Source: an uncultured Alkalilimnicola sp.
Lineage (GTDB): Bacteria; Pseudomonadota; Gammaproteobacteria; Nitrococcales; AK92
Reading direction: 5' to 3'
Assembly: GCA_937951875.1 (NCBI GenBank)
Contig: CALGAN010000091.1
Coordinates: 1 to 26,587, forward strand
Length of the DNA: 26,587 nucleotides
The notes beneath the pieces were generated by a model. The model worked only from the letters and a program-made list of their open reading frames with translations, had not been told where the DNA came from and ran no database searches. Positions within the stretch are counted from its first letter, which is position 1. Each line of letters opens with the position of its first letter. Of this stretch, positions 7,435-14,566 are shown piece after piece. The position numbers and the translations under genes were made by a program.

Positions 7435-7473
7435 CCTCAGGCGTGACCGGTGCAAGTCCGTGAGGGCGACTGT
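7435..7473 (+). promoter_or_regulatory. Possible cobalamin-riboswitch-like fragment
   Basis: The hairpin CCGGTGCAAGTCCG (7447-7460), enclosed by CCTCA (7435-7439) pairing with TGAGG (7461-7465) and followed by GGGCGACTGT (7464-7473), resembles the core of the B12 element (a GGTGnAAnTCC loop, then a CnACTGT box). The rest of the riboswitch is not evident, in particular the adjacent GGGAA block. The downstream 125-residue protein has no known cobalamin link, so this may be chance or a remnant. Confidence 0.2.
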
Positions 7474-7558
7474 TTCACGGCGGCGCCGGCGCCCATGCCC
7501 TACTGTCTTTCCGCACAACTTCCCAACAACTCTAACGACACGGACGCAACACAGGCCC

Positions 7559-7936
7559 ATGCTGCGCGAGATCCTTCCCATCTGGCAGGTCGCCGGCGAA
7601 CCGACCAGGCGCTGGTTCGCCGATGCCGAATTCGATCTCATCGTCTGGTTCGAGCGCCTGGAAATCGTCGGTTTCCAGCTCTGCTACGACAAACAGGGAC
7701 AAGAGCGGGCGCTGAGCTGGCAACCCCACAGCGGCTATTGCCATAGCCAGGTCGACAATGGCGAGCCCAGCCCGGGCCGCCACAAGGCCGCCCCCATTCT
7801 GATCCCTGGCGGCAGCTTCGACGCCGGCGCGGTGGCGACGCGTTTCCTGCGGCGCGCCGAGCGCATCGAGCAATGGATCGCCCGCTTCGTTTACGACAAG
7901 CTGCTGGATTACGAGCCGTACCTGGCCTGCGGCTAA
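7559..7936 (+). CDS. Conserved-looking hypothetical protein, 125 residues
   Basis: The frame is open from further upstream, but the part before ATG 7559 is arginine- and threonine-rich shadow sequence; the ATG gives a soluble protein that looks real. It has a tryptophan-rich N-terminus (LPIWQVAGEPTRRWF), an acidic strand pair (FDLIVWFERLEIVGFQLCYD), a histidine- and glycine-rich middle (QPHSGYCHSQVDNGE), and a C-terminal helix about 35 residues long (RFLRRAERIEQWIARFVYDKLLDYEP). No signal peptide or membrane segment is present. I do not recognise the family. It converges with the NlpC/P60 gene, the stop codons overlapping by 4 bp. A 70-100 base leader would carry the riboswitch-like element. 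Confidence 0.75.
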   Translation: MLREILPIWQVAGEPTRRWFADAEFDLIVWFERLEIVGFQLCYDKQGQERALSWQPHSGYCHSQVDNGEPSPGRHKAAPILIPGGSFDAGAVATRFLRRAERIEQWIARFVYDKLLDYEPYLACG

Positions 7937-8394
7937 TCGAACCGACCGACCGCGATCAACCGCCGCCGCCAGAACTGATCGTCCAGAGGGCTGATCGACA
8001 CCACCTTGCCGGTGGACGGCGCGTGCACGAAACGCCCGTCGCCGGTGTAGATGCCGACGTGCGAGACGCTGCCGTCGAGGCGGAAGAACAGCAGATCACC
8101 GGCGCTCAGCTGCCGCATCGGGATGCGCCGCGCCTGACGGTACTGCGCCGCGGTGGTACGCGGCACCTCCCGCCCCACCCGCTGATAGGCGTAATAGACC
8201 AAGCCGCTGCAATCGAAACCCGCCGGCGTGTCGCCGCCCCAGCGGTAAGGCGCCCCGGCCATGGCCAGCGCCACCATCGCCGCCTGTTCGCCCAACGGGT
8301 GGGCGGACGATCCCGACGGCGTACGGTTGGACGCGCAACCGACCATCAAGACGCATAGCAGCGCTAGCCAACAGAACCGCCAGCCCGAGTTCAT
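7933..8394 (-). CDS. NlpC/P60 family lipoprotein, cell-wall endopeptidase
   Basis: 153 residues. The signal peptide ends in a lipobox LMVGC with C20 as the lipidated residue, followed by A21 and S22, so outer-membrane sorting is likely. The NlpC/P60 domain covers about residues 38-150: catalytic C62 in DCSGLVYYAY, H112 in SHVGIYTGDG, and H124 in RFVHAP as the third polar residue. Enzymes of this family cut the stem peptide of peptidoglycan between D-Glu and the diamino acid; this short form resembles the Spr/MepS and NlpC group. It is in the periplasm facing the wall. The promoter should lie in 8395-8513, behind the dehydratase gene. Confidence 0.92.
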   Translation of the reverse strand: MNSGWRFCWLALLCVLMVGCASNRTPSGSSAHPLGEQAAMVALAMAGAPYRWGGDTPAGFDCSGLVYYAYQRVGREVPRTTAAQYRQARRIPMRQLSAGDLLFFRLDGSVSHVGIYTGDGRFVHAPSTGKVVSISPLDDQFWRRRLIAVGRFD

Positions 8395-8470
8395 CGACGG
8401 GTAATTCCCCGGAACGTGTTATTGCCCGTGCTGCAGTATAACCTGCGAATCCATCGACATCCGTGTGATC

Positions 8471-8513
8471 TTATTGGAGATCTTTCCCCAATAAACACGG
8501 CCGCCGTGGCGGC
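8471..8513 (-). terminator. Palindromes after the pterin dehydratase gene
   Basis: Read on the minus strand, directly after the stop codon, GCCGCC-AC-GGCGGC (8500-8513) is followed by CGTGTTTATT. Beyond it TTATTGG (8471-8477) and CCAATAA (8488-8494) form a second exact 7-bp inverted repeat around 10 bases. The first could terminate the dehydratase transcript; the second may be an operator or leader hairpin of the NlpC/P60 gene. Confidence 0.45.
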
Positions 8514-8843
8514 TCACTGCGTCAGCCGATTGATCTTGGCGGCCAGGATGAAATCGTTCTCGTGCAGACCGCCGATCTTGTGGGTGTACAGCTCGACGGT
8601 GACATACCCCCAACCGAAGGTGATGTCAGGATGATGTCCCTCGCGCTCGGCCAGCTCGCCGATGCGATTGACCAGCGCCAGCGCGTGGACGAAATCCTTG
8701 CGTTCGAAGCGGCGGACGATGCTCTTGCCGCCTTCGGTCAGCGCCCAGCCGGGTACCTCGGCCAACATCGCCTGCGCCTGTTCCCTGGTCATCGGCTCGA
8801 CCCCACCTTCGCAGGGCGTACAGGACTTCGTGCTGAGAGCCAT
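8514..8843 (-). CDS. phhB: Pterin-4a-carbinolamine dehydratase
   Basis: 109 residues, the usual family length. The active-site block EGHHPDITFGWGYVTVELYT spans about residues 68-87, with H70, H71 and H88 as the conserved histidines, followed by the family end GGLHENDFILAAKIN. The enzyme dehydrates 4a-hydroxytetrahydrobiopterin after aromatic amino acid hydroxylation, recycling the pterin cofactor. No phenylalanine hydroxylase gene is nearby, so in this window it stands alone. The ATG at 8843 has GGAGG at seven bases, an excellent site. Some bacterial homologues are thought to serve molybdopterin or other pterins, which cannot be excluded. Confidence 0.93.
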   Translation of the reverse strand: MALSTKSCTPCEGGVEPMTREQAQAMLAEVPGWALTEGGKSIVRRFERKDFVHALALVNRIGELAEREGHHPDITFGWGYVTVELYTHKIGGLHENDFILAAKINRLTQ

Positions 8844-8859
8844 GCATCATCCTCCGCTG

Positions 8860-8889
8860 GTGATCGTTAGGGTATCCGGTTCTTATACT
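8860..8889 (+). promoter_or_regulatory. Probable promoter of the lut operon
   Basis: TATACT (8884-8889) is one base from the -10 consensus, with a weak GTGATC -35 at 8860-8865 (18-bp spacing). It lies in the 84-bp divergent interval between the dehydratase gene and lutA, and would give a leader of about 30 bases. No clear operator palindrome is seen beside it. Confidence 0.4.
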
Positions 8890-8927
8890 CTGTGGCTGCA
8901 CGCCGGCCATTACAACGTGAGCTCGAC

Positions 8928-9701
8928 ATGCCCGATCATTCCTCCCCGCCCCGTGTGGCGGTGTTCGTGACCTGCCTGGCCGATCTGCTGCGCCCCCAGG
9001 TCGGCTTCGCCACGGTGAAGCTGCTGGAGGCGGCCGGCTGCCGGGTCGAGGTGCCGACGACGCAAACTTGCTGCGGCCAGCCGGCCTACAACAGCGGCGA
9101 CCGCGCCGATGCCCAGGCGCTGGCGCGTCAGACCATCGCCGCCTGCGAAGAGTTCGACTACGTGGTGCTGCCGTCCGGCTCCTGCGCGGGCATGCTGCGG
9201 CAGTACCCGGCGCTGCTGGCCGACGATCCTGCCTGGGCGGCGCGGGCGCGCGGCTTGGCGGACAAGACTTACGAGCTGGTCAGCTTCCTTACCGACGTCA
9301 TACGCCTCGACCGACTGCCGCCGGTGCGCTACCACCGCACCGTCACCTACCACGACGCCTGCAGCGGCCTGCGCGAGCTGGGCATTCGCGAGCAGCCACG
9401 CCGGCTGCTGGCCCAGGTCGAGGGCCTGCGGCTGGTGGAGATGCGGGACACCGAGGTCTGCTGCGGCTTCGGCGGCACGTTCTGCGTCAAGTACCCTGAA
9501 ATCTCGGCGCGCCTGGCCACCGACAAGTGCGCTGCCATCGCCGCCACCGGCGCCGACGAGGTGCTGGCAGGCGATCTCGGCTGTCTGCTCAACATCGCCG
9601 GCCGCCTGCGCCGCGACGGCAGCCCCGTCAAGGCCCGGCACGTCGCCGAGGTCCTGGCCGGCCTCACCGACTCACCGGCCATCGGCGAAGACCGCGCATG
9701 A
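8928..9701 (+). CDS. lutA: L-lactate oxidation complex, iron-sulfur subunit LutA
   Basis: 257 residues from ATG 8928, the first of three lut genes. It carries two CCG domains: TCCGQPAYNSG at residues 47-57 (C48, C49) and VCCGFGGTFCVKYPE at 177-191 (C178, C179), with further conserved cysteines at C145 and C219. Such duplicated cysteine-rich domains, as in heterodisulfide reductase and glycolate oxidase subunits, bind an iron-sulfur cluster or pass electrons. With LutB and LutC it oxidises L-lactate to pyruvate in the cytoplasm, feeding the respiratory chain. Its stop overlaps the ATG of lutB (ATGA), giving translational coupling. The frame begins upstream at GTG 8892 without a ribosome site, and MPDHSSPPRVAVFVTC fits the family N-terminus. 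Confidence 0.93.
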   Translation: MPDHSSPPRVAVFVTCLADLLRPQVGFATVKLLEAAGCRVEVPTTQTCCGQPAYNSGDRADAQALARQTIAACEEFDYVVLPSGSCAGMLRQYPALLADDPAWAARARGLADKTYELVSFLTDVIRLDRLPPVRYHRTVTYHDACSGLRELGIREQPRRLLAQVEGLRLVEMRDTEVCCGFGGTFCVKYPEISARLATDKCAAIAATGADEVLAGDLGCLLNIAGRLRRDGSPVKARHVAEVLAGLTDSPAIGEDRA

Positions 9702-11125
9702 AACCGAGCAGCCATCTCTTCAAGACGCAAGCGGCGGCCGCGCTCGCCGACCCGGAACTGCAGCGGGCGCTGCGCCAAGCCACTACGGACGGCTTCGCCG
9801 CCAAGCGCGCCGCCGCCGTCGCCGCCTTTCCCGAGTTCGAGGCGCTGCGCGAGCGCGGCCGCCGGATCAAGGACCATGCCCTGCGCCACCTGGACGTCTA
9901 TCTGGCGCGTTTCGCCGCGGCGGTGGAAACCAACGGCGGCCGGGTGCACTGGGCCGAGGACGCGGCGACCGCCTGCAGCGTCATCCTCGACATCTGCCGG
10001 CAGGCCGGCGCCGCCAAGGTGGTCAAATCCAAGACTATGGTCGGCGAGGAGATCGGTCTCAACCCGGCGCTGGAGGCCGGCGGCCTGGAGGTGGTCGAGA
10101 CCGACCTGGGCGAATACATCATCCAGCTAGCCGGCGAACCGCCCAGCCACATCATCGCCCCGGCCATCCACAAGACCCGCGAGCAGATCGGCGTGCTGTT
10201 CGACCGGCACCACCACGGCGGCCGCGCGGTACGCCCGCACACGGTGCCGAACCTGGTGGACGAGGCGCGGCACGTGCTGCGCGGCAAATTCCTGGAAGCC
10301 GAGGTCGGCATCACCGGCGCCAACTTCCTGGTGGCGGAAACCGGCACGGTGGTGCTGGTGACCAACGAAGGCAACGCCGACCTGTCGCTGACCCTGCCCG
10401 ACACCCACATCGTGGTGGCCGGCATCGAGAAAGTGGTACCGACCCTGGCCGACGCCACCACCCTGCTGCGGCTGCTCGCCCGCAGCGCCACCGGCCAGGA
10501 GATAACCACCTACACCACCTTCGTCACCGGTGCCCGGCGCGAGGGCGAAACCGACGGCCCGCGCAACTACCACGTGGTGCTGGTGGACAACGGCCGCAGC
10601 CGCATGCTGGCCGATGAGTTCCGCGAGATGCTGCGCTGCATCCGCTGCGGCGCCTGCATGAACCACTGCCCGGTCTACAGCGCCATCGGCGGCCACGCCT
10701 ACGGCTGGGTCTACCCGGGACCGATGGGCTCGGTGCTCACCCCGCGCATGATCGGCCTGGACACCGCTTACGACCTGCCCAACGCCTGCACCCTCAACGG
10801 CCGCTGCCGCTCGGTCTGTCCGGTGCAGATCCCGCTGCCGGCGCTGCTGCGGCGGCTGCGCGAGCAGCAGTTCGAGCGGGGCCTCGGCGGCAAGCCGACG
10901 CGCTGGGCCCTGCGCGCCTGGGCCTGGCTGGCGCGCCGGCCACGCCTGTACCAAGCCCTGACTGGCACCGTCGCCGGCCTGTGGTCGCGCCTGCCGGGCA
11001 AACGCGGCGCGGTGCGCCGGCTGCCCTTCGCCGCCGGCTGGACCGCCAGCCGCGACCTGCCGACACCTACCGACCCGACCTTCCTGTCGCAGTGGCGGCA
11101 AAAAGGAAAACGGCACCATGACTGA
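9698..11125 (+). CDS. lutB: L-lactate oxidation iron-sulfur protein LutB
   Basis: 475 residues, matching LutB of Bacillus subtilis in length. The N-terminal two thirds hold a LUD-type domain (about residues 60-300) with GITGANFLVAETGTVVLVTNEGN near 204-226. A ferredoxin-like part follows, with CIRCGACMNHCPVY (C314, C317, C320, C324) and CTLNGRCRSVCPVQIP (C364, C370, C374), which should carry two 4Fe-4S clusters. A basic C-terminal region of about 90 residues follows. It shares electrons with LutA during lactate oxidation. The ATG overlaps the lutA stop and its own stop overlaps the lutC start by 8 bp. Confidence 0.95.
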   Translation: MKPSSHLFKTQAAAALADPELQRALRQATTDGFAAKRAAAVAAFPEFEALRERGRRIKDHALRHLDVYLARFAAAVETNGGRVHWAEDAATACSVILDICRQAGAAKVVKSKTMVGEEIGLNPALEAGGLEVVETDLGEYIIQLAGEPPSHIIAPAIHKTREQIGVLFDRHHHGGRAVRPHTVPNLVDEARHVLRGKFLEAEVGITGANFLVAETGTVVLVTNEGNADLSLTLPDTHIVVAGIEKVVPTLADATTLLRLLARSATGQEITTYTTFVTGARREGETDGPRNYHVVLVDNGRSRMLADEFREMLRCIRCGACMNHCPVYSAIGGHAYGWVYPGPMGSVLTPRMIGLDTAYDLPNACTLNGRCRSVCPVQIPLPALLRRLREQQFERGLGGKPTRWALRAWAWLARRPRLYQALTGTVAGLWSRLPGKRGAVRRLPFAAGWTASRDLPTPTDPTFLSQWRQKGKRHHD

Positions 11126-11756
11126 CAGCGGACGGCGCATGCTCGACACCCTGAAACGCATCCTCGGCGCCGGCCGCGGCGACGCCGACCGCGACCATGC
11201 CGCCCTGCTCGCCGCCCCGCCGCCGCGGCCGGTATGGCAGGAGGACCGGCTGGCGCGCTTCGCCGCGCAGCTTAAGAAAGCCGCCGGTAGCTGGGAGCGG
11301 GTGCCGGAACCGGCCGCGGTACCCGCCGCCGCTGCCGCCTATCTGGAAGCGCAGGGATTGGCGCGCGAGCTGCTGCTGGCCCCGCATCCGCTGGCGCAGT
11401 CGCTACCCTGGTCGGCCGACTGGCGCCTGTGCGCGCCGCCGGTGCGCGGCTCGAGCTGCGCGGCGGCCTTGGCGGTGGCCGCCTGCGGCATCGCCGAAAC
11501 CGGCAGCGTGGTGTTCGCCGCCGGCACGGCGCACCCGACGCTGCTGGCGCTGCTGCCGGATCATCTGCTGGTGCTGCTGCCGCTGACCGAGCTGGTGGAC
11601 CACATGGAAGACGTCTGGCCACGGCTGCTGGCGCAAGGCGCGCTGCCGCGCACGGTCAACTTCATCACCGGCCCCTCGCGCACCGCCGACATCGAACAAA
11701 CCATTCAACTCGGCGCGCATGGCGCGCGCCGCCTGCACGTGATCGTCATCGGGTGA
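11118..11756 (+). CDS. lutC: Lactate utilization protein LutC
   Basis: 212 residues, LUD domain. The block NFITGPSRTADIEQTIQLGAHG near 180-201 is the LutC signature, and GIAETGSVVFAAG (about 122-134) corresponds to the ETGT-like loop seen also in LutB. The ATG at 11118 lies inside the end of lutB, preceded by AAAAAGGAAAA. It is the third subunit needed for LutABC-dependent lactate growth. The N-terminal 50 residues are variable and basic. A CitE-like lyase gene starts 4 bp beyond the stop codon, so the operon has four genes. Confidence 0.93.
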   Translation: MTDSGRRMLDTLKRILGAGRGDADRDHAALLAAPPPRPVWQEDRLARFAAQLKKAAGSWERVPEPAAVPAAAAAYLEAQGLARELLLAPHPLAQSLPWSADWRLCAPPVRGSSCAAALAVAACGIAETGSVVFAAGTAHPTLLALLPDHLLVLLPLTELVDHMEDVWPRLLAQGALPRTVNFITGPSRTADIEQTIQLGAHGARRLHVIVIG

Positions 11757-11760
11757 CCGC

Positions 11761-12633
11761 ATGAATATCCGGCTCCGCCGTTCCGTCCTATACATGCCCG
11801 CCTCCAACCCGCGCGCGCTGGAGAAAGCGCGCGGCCTGCCGGCCGACGCGCTGATTTTCGACCTGGAGGACGCCGTGGCCCCGACCGCCAAGGCCGAAGC
11901 CCGTCGACTGGCGGTGGAAGCCGCCCTCGAGGGCGGCTACGGGCACCGCGAGCTGATCATCCGGGTCAATCCGCTAGATAGCCCCTGGGGTGCCGAGGAC
12001 GTGAAGGCGGCCGCGCAGAGCGGCGTCGACGCCGTGCTGCTCCCCAAGATCGAGAGCGCCGACCAGTTGCGGCAGGCGGTCGAGGCGCTGGAAGACGCCG
12101 GCGCGCCACCGTCGCAGTCGATCTGGGTCATGGCCGAAACCCCGCGCGCCATTCTCGACCTCGACGCCATCGCTACCGCCAGCCCGCGGCTGCGGGTGAT
12201 CGTCGCCGGCACCACCGACCTGAGCAAGGCACTGCGCGTGAAGCCCAGCCCCGACCGGCTCGGCCTGCTGCACGTGCTCAGCCGCTGCGTGCTGGTGGCG
12301 CGCGCCCACGGCCTGGACGCGCTCGACGGCGTGCCGCTGCGCCTGGACGATCCGGAAGGCCTGCGCGCCGCCTGCGAGCAGGGCCGCGCCCTGGGCTTCG
12401 ATGGCAAGACCTTGATCCACCCCAACCAGATCGACATCGCCAATCAGGTGTTCAGCCCCTCGCCGCAGGACATCACCGCCGCCGAACGCCTGCTCATCGC
12501 CTGGGAATCAGCGGCCGACAAAGGACTGGCGGTGGTCGACGGCCAGCTGGTGGAAGCGTTGCACGTGGAGGAGGCGCGACGAGTGCTGGCGCTAGCGGCG
12601 GCTATCGAGCAGCGGGAATCCGAGGAGCCGTAA
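11761..12633 (+). CDS. CitE/HpcH-family CoA-ester lyase
   Basis: 290 residues with the whole HpcH/HpaI-CitE barrel. Visible are RSVLYMPASN (7-16), the Mg-binding DLEDAV (34-39), RVN with R68, PKIE (95-98), E126 in MAETPRAIL, D153 near VAGTTDLSKAL, and GFDGKTLIHPNQI near 213-225. Family members split CoA esters such as citryl-, malyl- or citramalyl-CoA into acetyl- or propionyl-CoA and a keto acid. No citrate lyase alpha or acyl-carrier subunit is present, so a stand-alone malyl- or citramalyl-CoA lyase is more likely than true CitE. It follows lutC by 4 bp and is surely cotranscribed, which hints at joint use of lactate-derived acids. Substrate unproven. Confidence 0.88.
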   Translation: MNIRLRRSVLYMPASNPRALEKARGLPADALIFDLEDAVAPTAKAEARRLAVEAALEGGYGHRELIIRVNPLDSPWGAEDVKAAAQSGVDAVLLPKIESADQLRQAVEALEDAGAPPSQSIWVMAETPRAILDLDAIATASPRLRVIVAGTTDLSKALRVKPSPDRLGLLHVLSRCVLVARAHGLDALDGVPLRLDDPEGLRAACEQGRALGFDGKTLIHPNQIDIANQVFSPSPQDITAAERLLIAWESAADKGLAVVDGQLVEALHVEEARRVLALAAAIEQRESEEP

Positions 12634-12667
12634 TCGGCGCGCTGGAACCCTGCCCCTCGCGCGGAAC

Positions 12668-12684
12668 GTGCCTAACGTAGGCAC
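12668..12684. terminator. Hairpin after the lut operon
   Basis: GTGCCTA-ACG-TAGGCAC is a perfect 7-bp stem beginning 35 bp after the lyase stop codon. There is no T run behind it on either strand, so it could stabilise the 3' end or form part of a repeat element rather than terminate on its own. Confidence 0.35.
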
Positions 12685-12710
12685 ACATCGGCCGCGGGGC
12701 TTCCCAGGTC

Positions 12711-12784
12711 GTCATGCCCGCACAGGCCTGCCCCTGCGAGAGCAGGGGCTTGTTCCCGCGAAGGCGTGGGCGGGCATCCAGAGC
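12711..12784. repeat. REP-like nested palindrome
   Basis: ATGCCCGC (12714-12721) pairs with GCGGGCAT (12770-12777), enclosing a perfect inner hairpin CCCCTGC-GAGA-GCAGGGG (12731-12748). The segment GTTCCCGCGAAGGCG inside and the GTCATGCCCGC...GGGCATCCAG edges resemble the intergenic palindromic repeats of the form GTCATTCCCGC...GCGGGAATCCAG that are scattered in many Proteobacteria. Likely a dispersed non-coding repeat. Confidence 0.6.
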
Positions 12785-12900
12785 CCCAGGAGTAGCCGCC
12801 AGCGCTGTCCACGGTTTCACACGTCCGGCAGAAGCCGTTTTACGGTGCGAGGCTTTTCGATCAGTCAATTAAGCGGTGCTTCGCGGTTGGTTTCTCCCCT

Positions 12901-12957
12901 TCTCCCTGGCAGCCCCCTCGCTACGCTCTCCCCCGCGAGGGGGAAGGGAACGCAAGG
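12901..12957. repeat. Second palindromic repeat, CCCCCTCGC...GCGAGGGGG
   Basis: CCCCCTCGC (12913-12921) pairs exactly with GCGAGGGGG (12935-12943) around CTACGCTCTC-like loop bases. The form, with TCTCCC before and GGGAAGGG after, is typical of dispersed intergenic repeats in high-GC Proteobacteria. It may also end mazG transcripts, as mazG stops at 13022 on the minus strand. The remainder of the gap 12634-13021 holds no supported gene. Confidence 0.55.
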
Positions 12958-13021
12958 GGTGATTGCTCTGCATAGGCCCGGCTGCGGTTCGGCACCGGCC
13001 TGGCCGACGCCGTTGGCGGTG

Positions 13022-13813
13022 CTACCCTAGCTCGCGCTTGGCAGCCTGCCAGGCTTCCTCCAGCCGCTCCAACGACTGTCCGGCCAGGCTCTCGCCGTTG
13101 GCGGCGAAGGCGGCCTCCATGTGCCGGAAACGGCGCTCGAACTTGGCGTTGGCGCGACGCAACGCGGCCTCGGGGTCGATGTGCAGATGCCGGGCCAGGT
13201 TGGCGACGGCGAACAGCAAATCACCCAGCTCGTCCTCGACACGCTCCGCGGCGGCGCCCTGCTCGACCTCGGCACGCAGTTCCGCCACCTCTTCCTCGAT
13301 CTTATCGAGCACCTGCCGAGCCTCATCCCAGTCGAAGCCGACCCGGGCGGCGCGCTTCTGCAGCTTGACCGCGCGGTTGAGCGCCGGCATGCCTAGGCTG
13401 ACCCCGTCGAGCACGCTCACCGGCCCACCGCCGGCCTTGCGGGCGCGCTCCTCGGCCTTGATGGCCTCCCAGTTGCGGGTCTGCTCGGCGGCGTCGACGG
13501 CCTGGGCGTCGCCGAACACGTGCGGGTGGCGGCGGGTGATCTTGTCGGCGATGGCCGTGGCGACGTCGTCGAAGTCGAACAGTCCCTGCTCCTGCGCCAT
13601 CTGGCTGTGGAACACCACTTGGAACAGCAGATCGCCGAGTTCGTCCTTGAGGTCGGCCATGTCGCCGCGCTCGATGGCGTCCGCCACCTCGTAGGCCTCC
13701 TCGATGGTGTACGGCGCGATGGTGGCGAAGGTCTGTTCGCGGTCCCAGGGACAGCCGCCCTCGGGCGCGCGCAGGGTACGCATGATGTCCAGTATCCGGT
13801 CGATGGGTCGCAT
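13022..13813 (-). CDS. mazG: Nucleoside triphosphate pyrophosphohydrolase MazG
   Basis: 263 residues from ATG 13813, the same length as E. coli MazG; the frame extends to 13858, but TTGGAAGA upstream of 13813 and the conserved MRPIDRILDIMRTLRAPEGG start support the shorter form. Both MazG domains are present: EEAYEVADAIE with E38, E39, E42, then KDELGDLLF with E58 and D61; and a second set EEEVAEL (173-179) with EDELGDLLF (193-201). The HPHVFGD motif (96-102) between them is also standard. It hydrolyses noncanonical and canonical NTPs to NMP and pyrophosphate, and in E. coli it limits MazEF and ppGpp effects. It is divergent from a TetR gene. Confidence 0.95.
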   Translation of the reverse strand: MRPIDRILDIMRTLRAPEGGCPWDREQTFATIAPYTIEEAYEVADAIERGDMADLKDELGDLLFQVVFHSQMAQEQGLFDFDDVATAIADKITRRHPHVFGDAQAVDAAEQTRNWEAIKAEERARKAGGGPVSVLDGVSLGMPALNRAVKLQKRAARVGFDWDEARQVLDKIEEEVAELRAEVEQGAAAERVEDELGDLLFAVANLARHLHIDPEAALRRANAKFERRFRHMEAAFAANGESLAGQSLERLEEAWQAAKRELG

Positions 13814-13875
13814 CAGGGCCGTCTTCCAAGCAAAAGAAGCATTGTAGCCGGTCAACACGGCCGCGGGCCGTCAAG

Positions 13876-13904
13876 TTGACAAGGTGGGCTCCCTTCCCTA
13901 CTGT
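13876..13904 (+). promoter_or_regulatory. Probable promoter of the TetR gene
   Basis: A perfect TTGACA (13876-13881) lies 17 bp before TACTGT (13899-13904), which keeps the first, second and last bases of the -10 consensus. It sits in the 138-bp interval between mazG and the TetR gene and would give a leader of about 40 bases. Confidence 0.55.
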
Positions 13905-13951
13905 CCGCACATCTCCGGCATCAGACCCGCCAGCGTAGAGGACGGCTAATC

Positions 13952-14566
13952 GTGGCAATCCCCGTCAAACCCGTAACGCCCCGCGGCGAGCAGACCCGGC
14001 AGAATCTGCTCGCGGCAGCCGAGCAGGAGTTCGGCGAGAAAGGCTTCCACCAGGCGTCGATCAGCAGCATCACCCAGCGCGCCGGTGTCGCTCAGGGCAC
14101 GTTCTACATCTACTACTCGTCGAAGGAAGACATCCTGGTGGCCTTGGTCCAGCACATGGGCCGCAAGATGCGCCATGCCCTGACCGAGGCCATCGAGGGG
14201 GCGGGCGATCGGTTGAGCGAGGAGAAGCGCGGCCTGACGCATTTCCTGCGGTTCGCCCGCGACAACAAGAACCTGTACCGGGTGCTGATGGAGTGTCAGT
14301 TCGTCGACGCCGAGAAGCACCGCAAGCATTACGAGGATCTGGCCCAGGTCTATGCCGCGCGCCTGAAGAAGGCGCAGGAAGCCGGACAGATCCGCAAGGC
14401 CGACCCCTATGCCCAGGCGCTGGTGCTGATGGGCATTGGCCACTTCCTCGGCCTGCGCTACTCCATTTGGGAAGACGACCTGCCGCCCCCGGAAGTGCTC
14501 AACACCGTGCTGGAATTCATCGAGCGCGGCCTGGCGCCCGAGCCGGCGGAGATCGAATCCCCCTGA
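13952..14566 (+). CDS. TetR family transcriptional regulator
   Basis: 204 residues with a GTG start preceded by GAGGA at nine bases. The N-terminal helix-turn-helix, about residues 12-60, is typical: TRQNLLAAAEQEFGEKGFHQ, then SISSITQRAGVAQGTFYIYY with the recognition helix, then SSKEDILVALVQHM. The rest is a helical ligand and dimer domain with no diagnostic residues. TetR proteins usually repress a neighbouring operon or themselves in response to a small molecule. The immediate neighbours (mazG and a TPR lipoprotein) are not typical targets, so the regulon is unknown. The gene abuts the convergent TPR gene with no spacer. Confidence 0.92.
   Translation: MAIPVKPVTPRGEQTRQNLLAAAEQEFGEKGFHQASISSITQRAGVAQGTFYIYYSSKEDILVALVQHMGRKMRHALTEAIEGAGDRLSEEKRGLTHFLRFARDNKNLYRVLMECQFVDAEKHRKHYEDLAQVYAARLKKAQEAGQIRKADPYAQALVLMGIGHFLGLRYSIWEDDLPPPEVLNTVLEFIERGLAPEPAEIESP

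Noticed and set aside
9109..10617. 502-codon plus-strand frame inside lutA-lutB
   Set aside because: It overlaps two well-supported lut genes in another frame and is arginine-proline-alanine-rich with no motif.
12711..12957. Repeats as a CRISPR array
   Set aside because: The palindromes differ from one another, with no regularly spaced direct repeats and no cas genes anywhere in the window.
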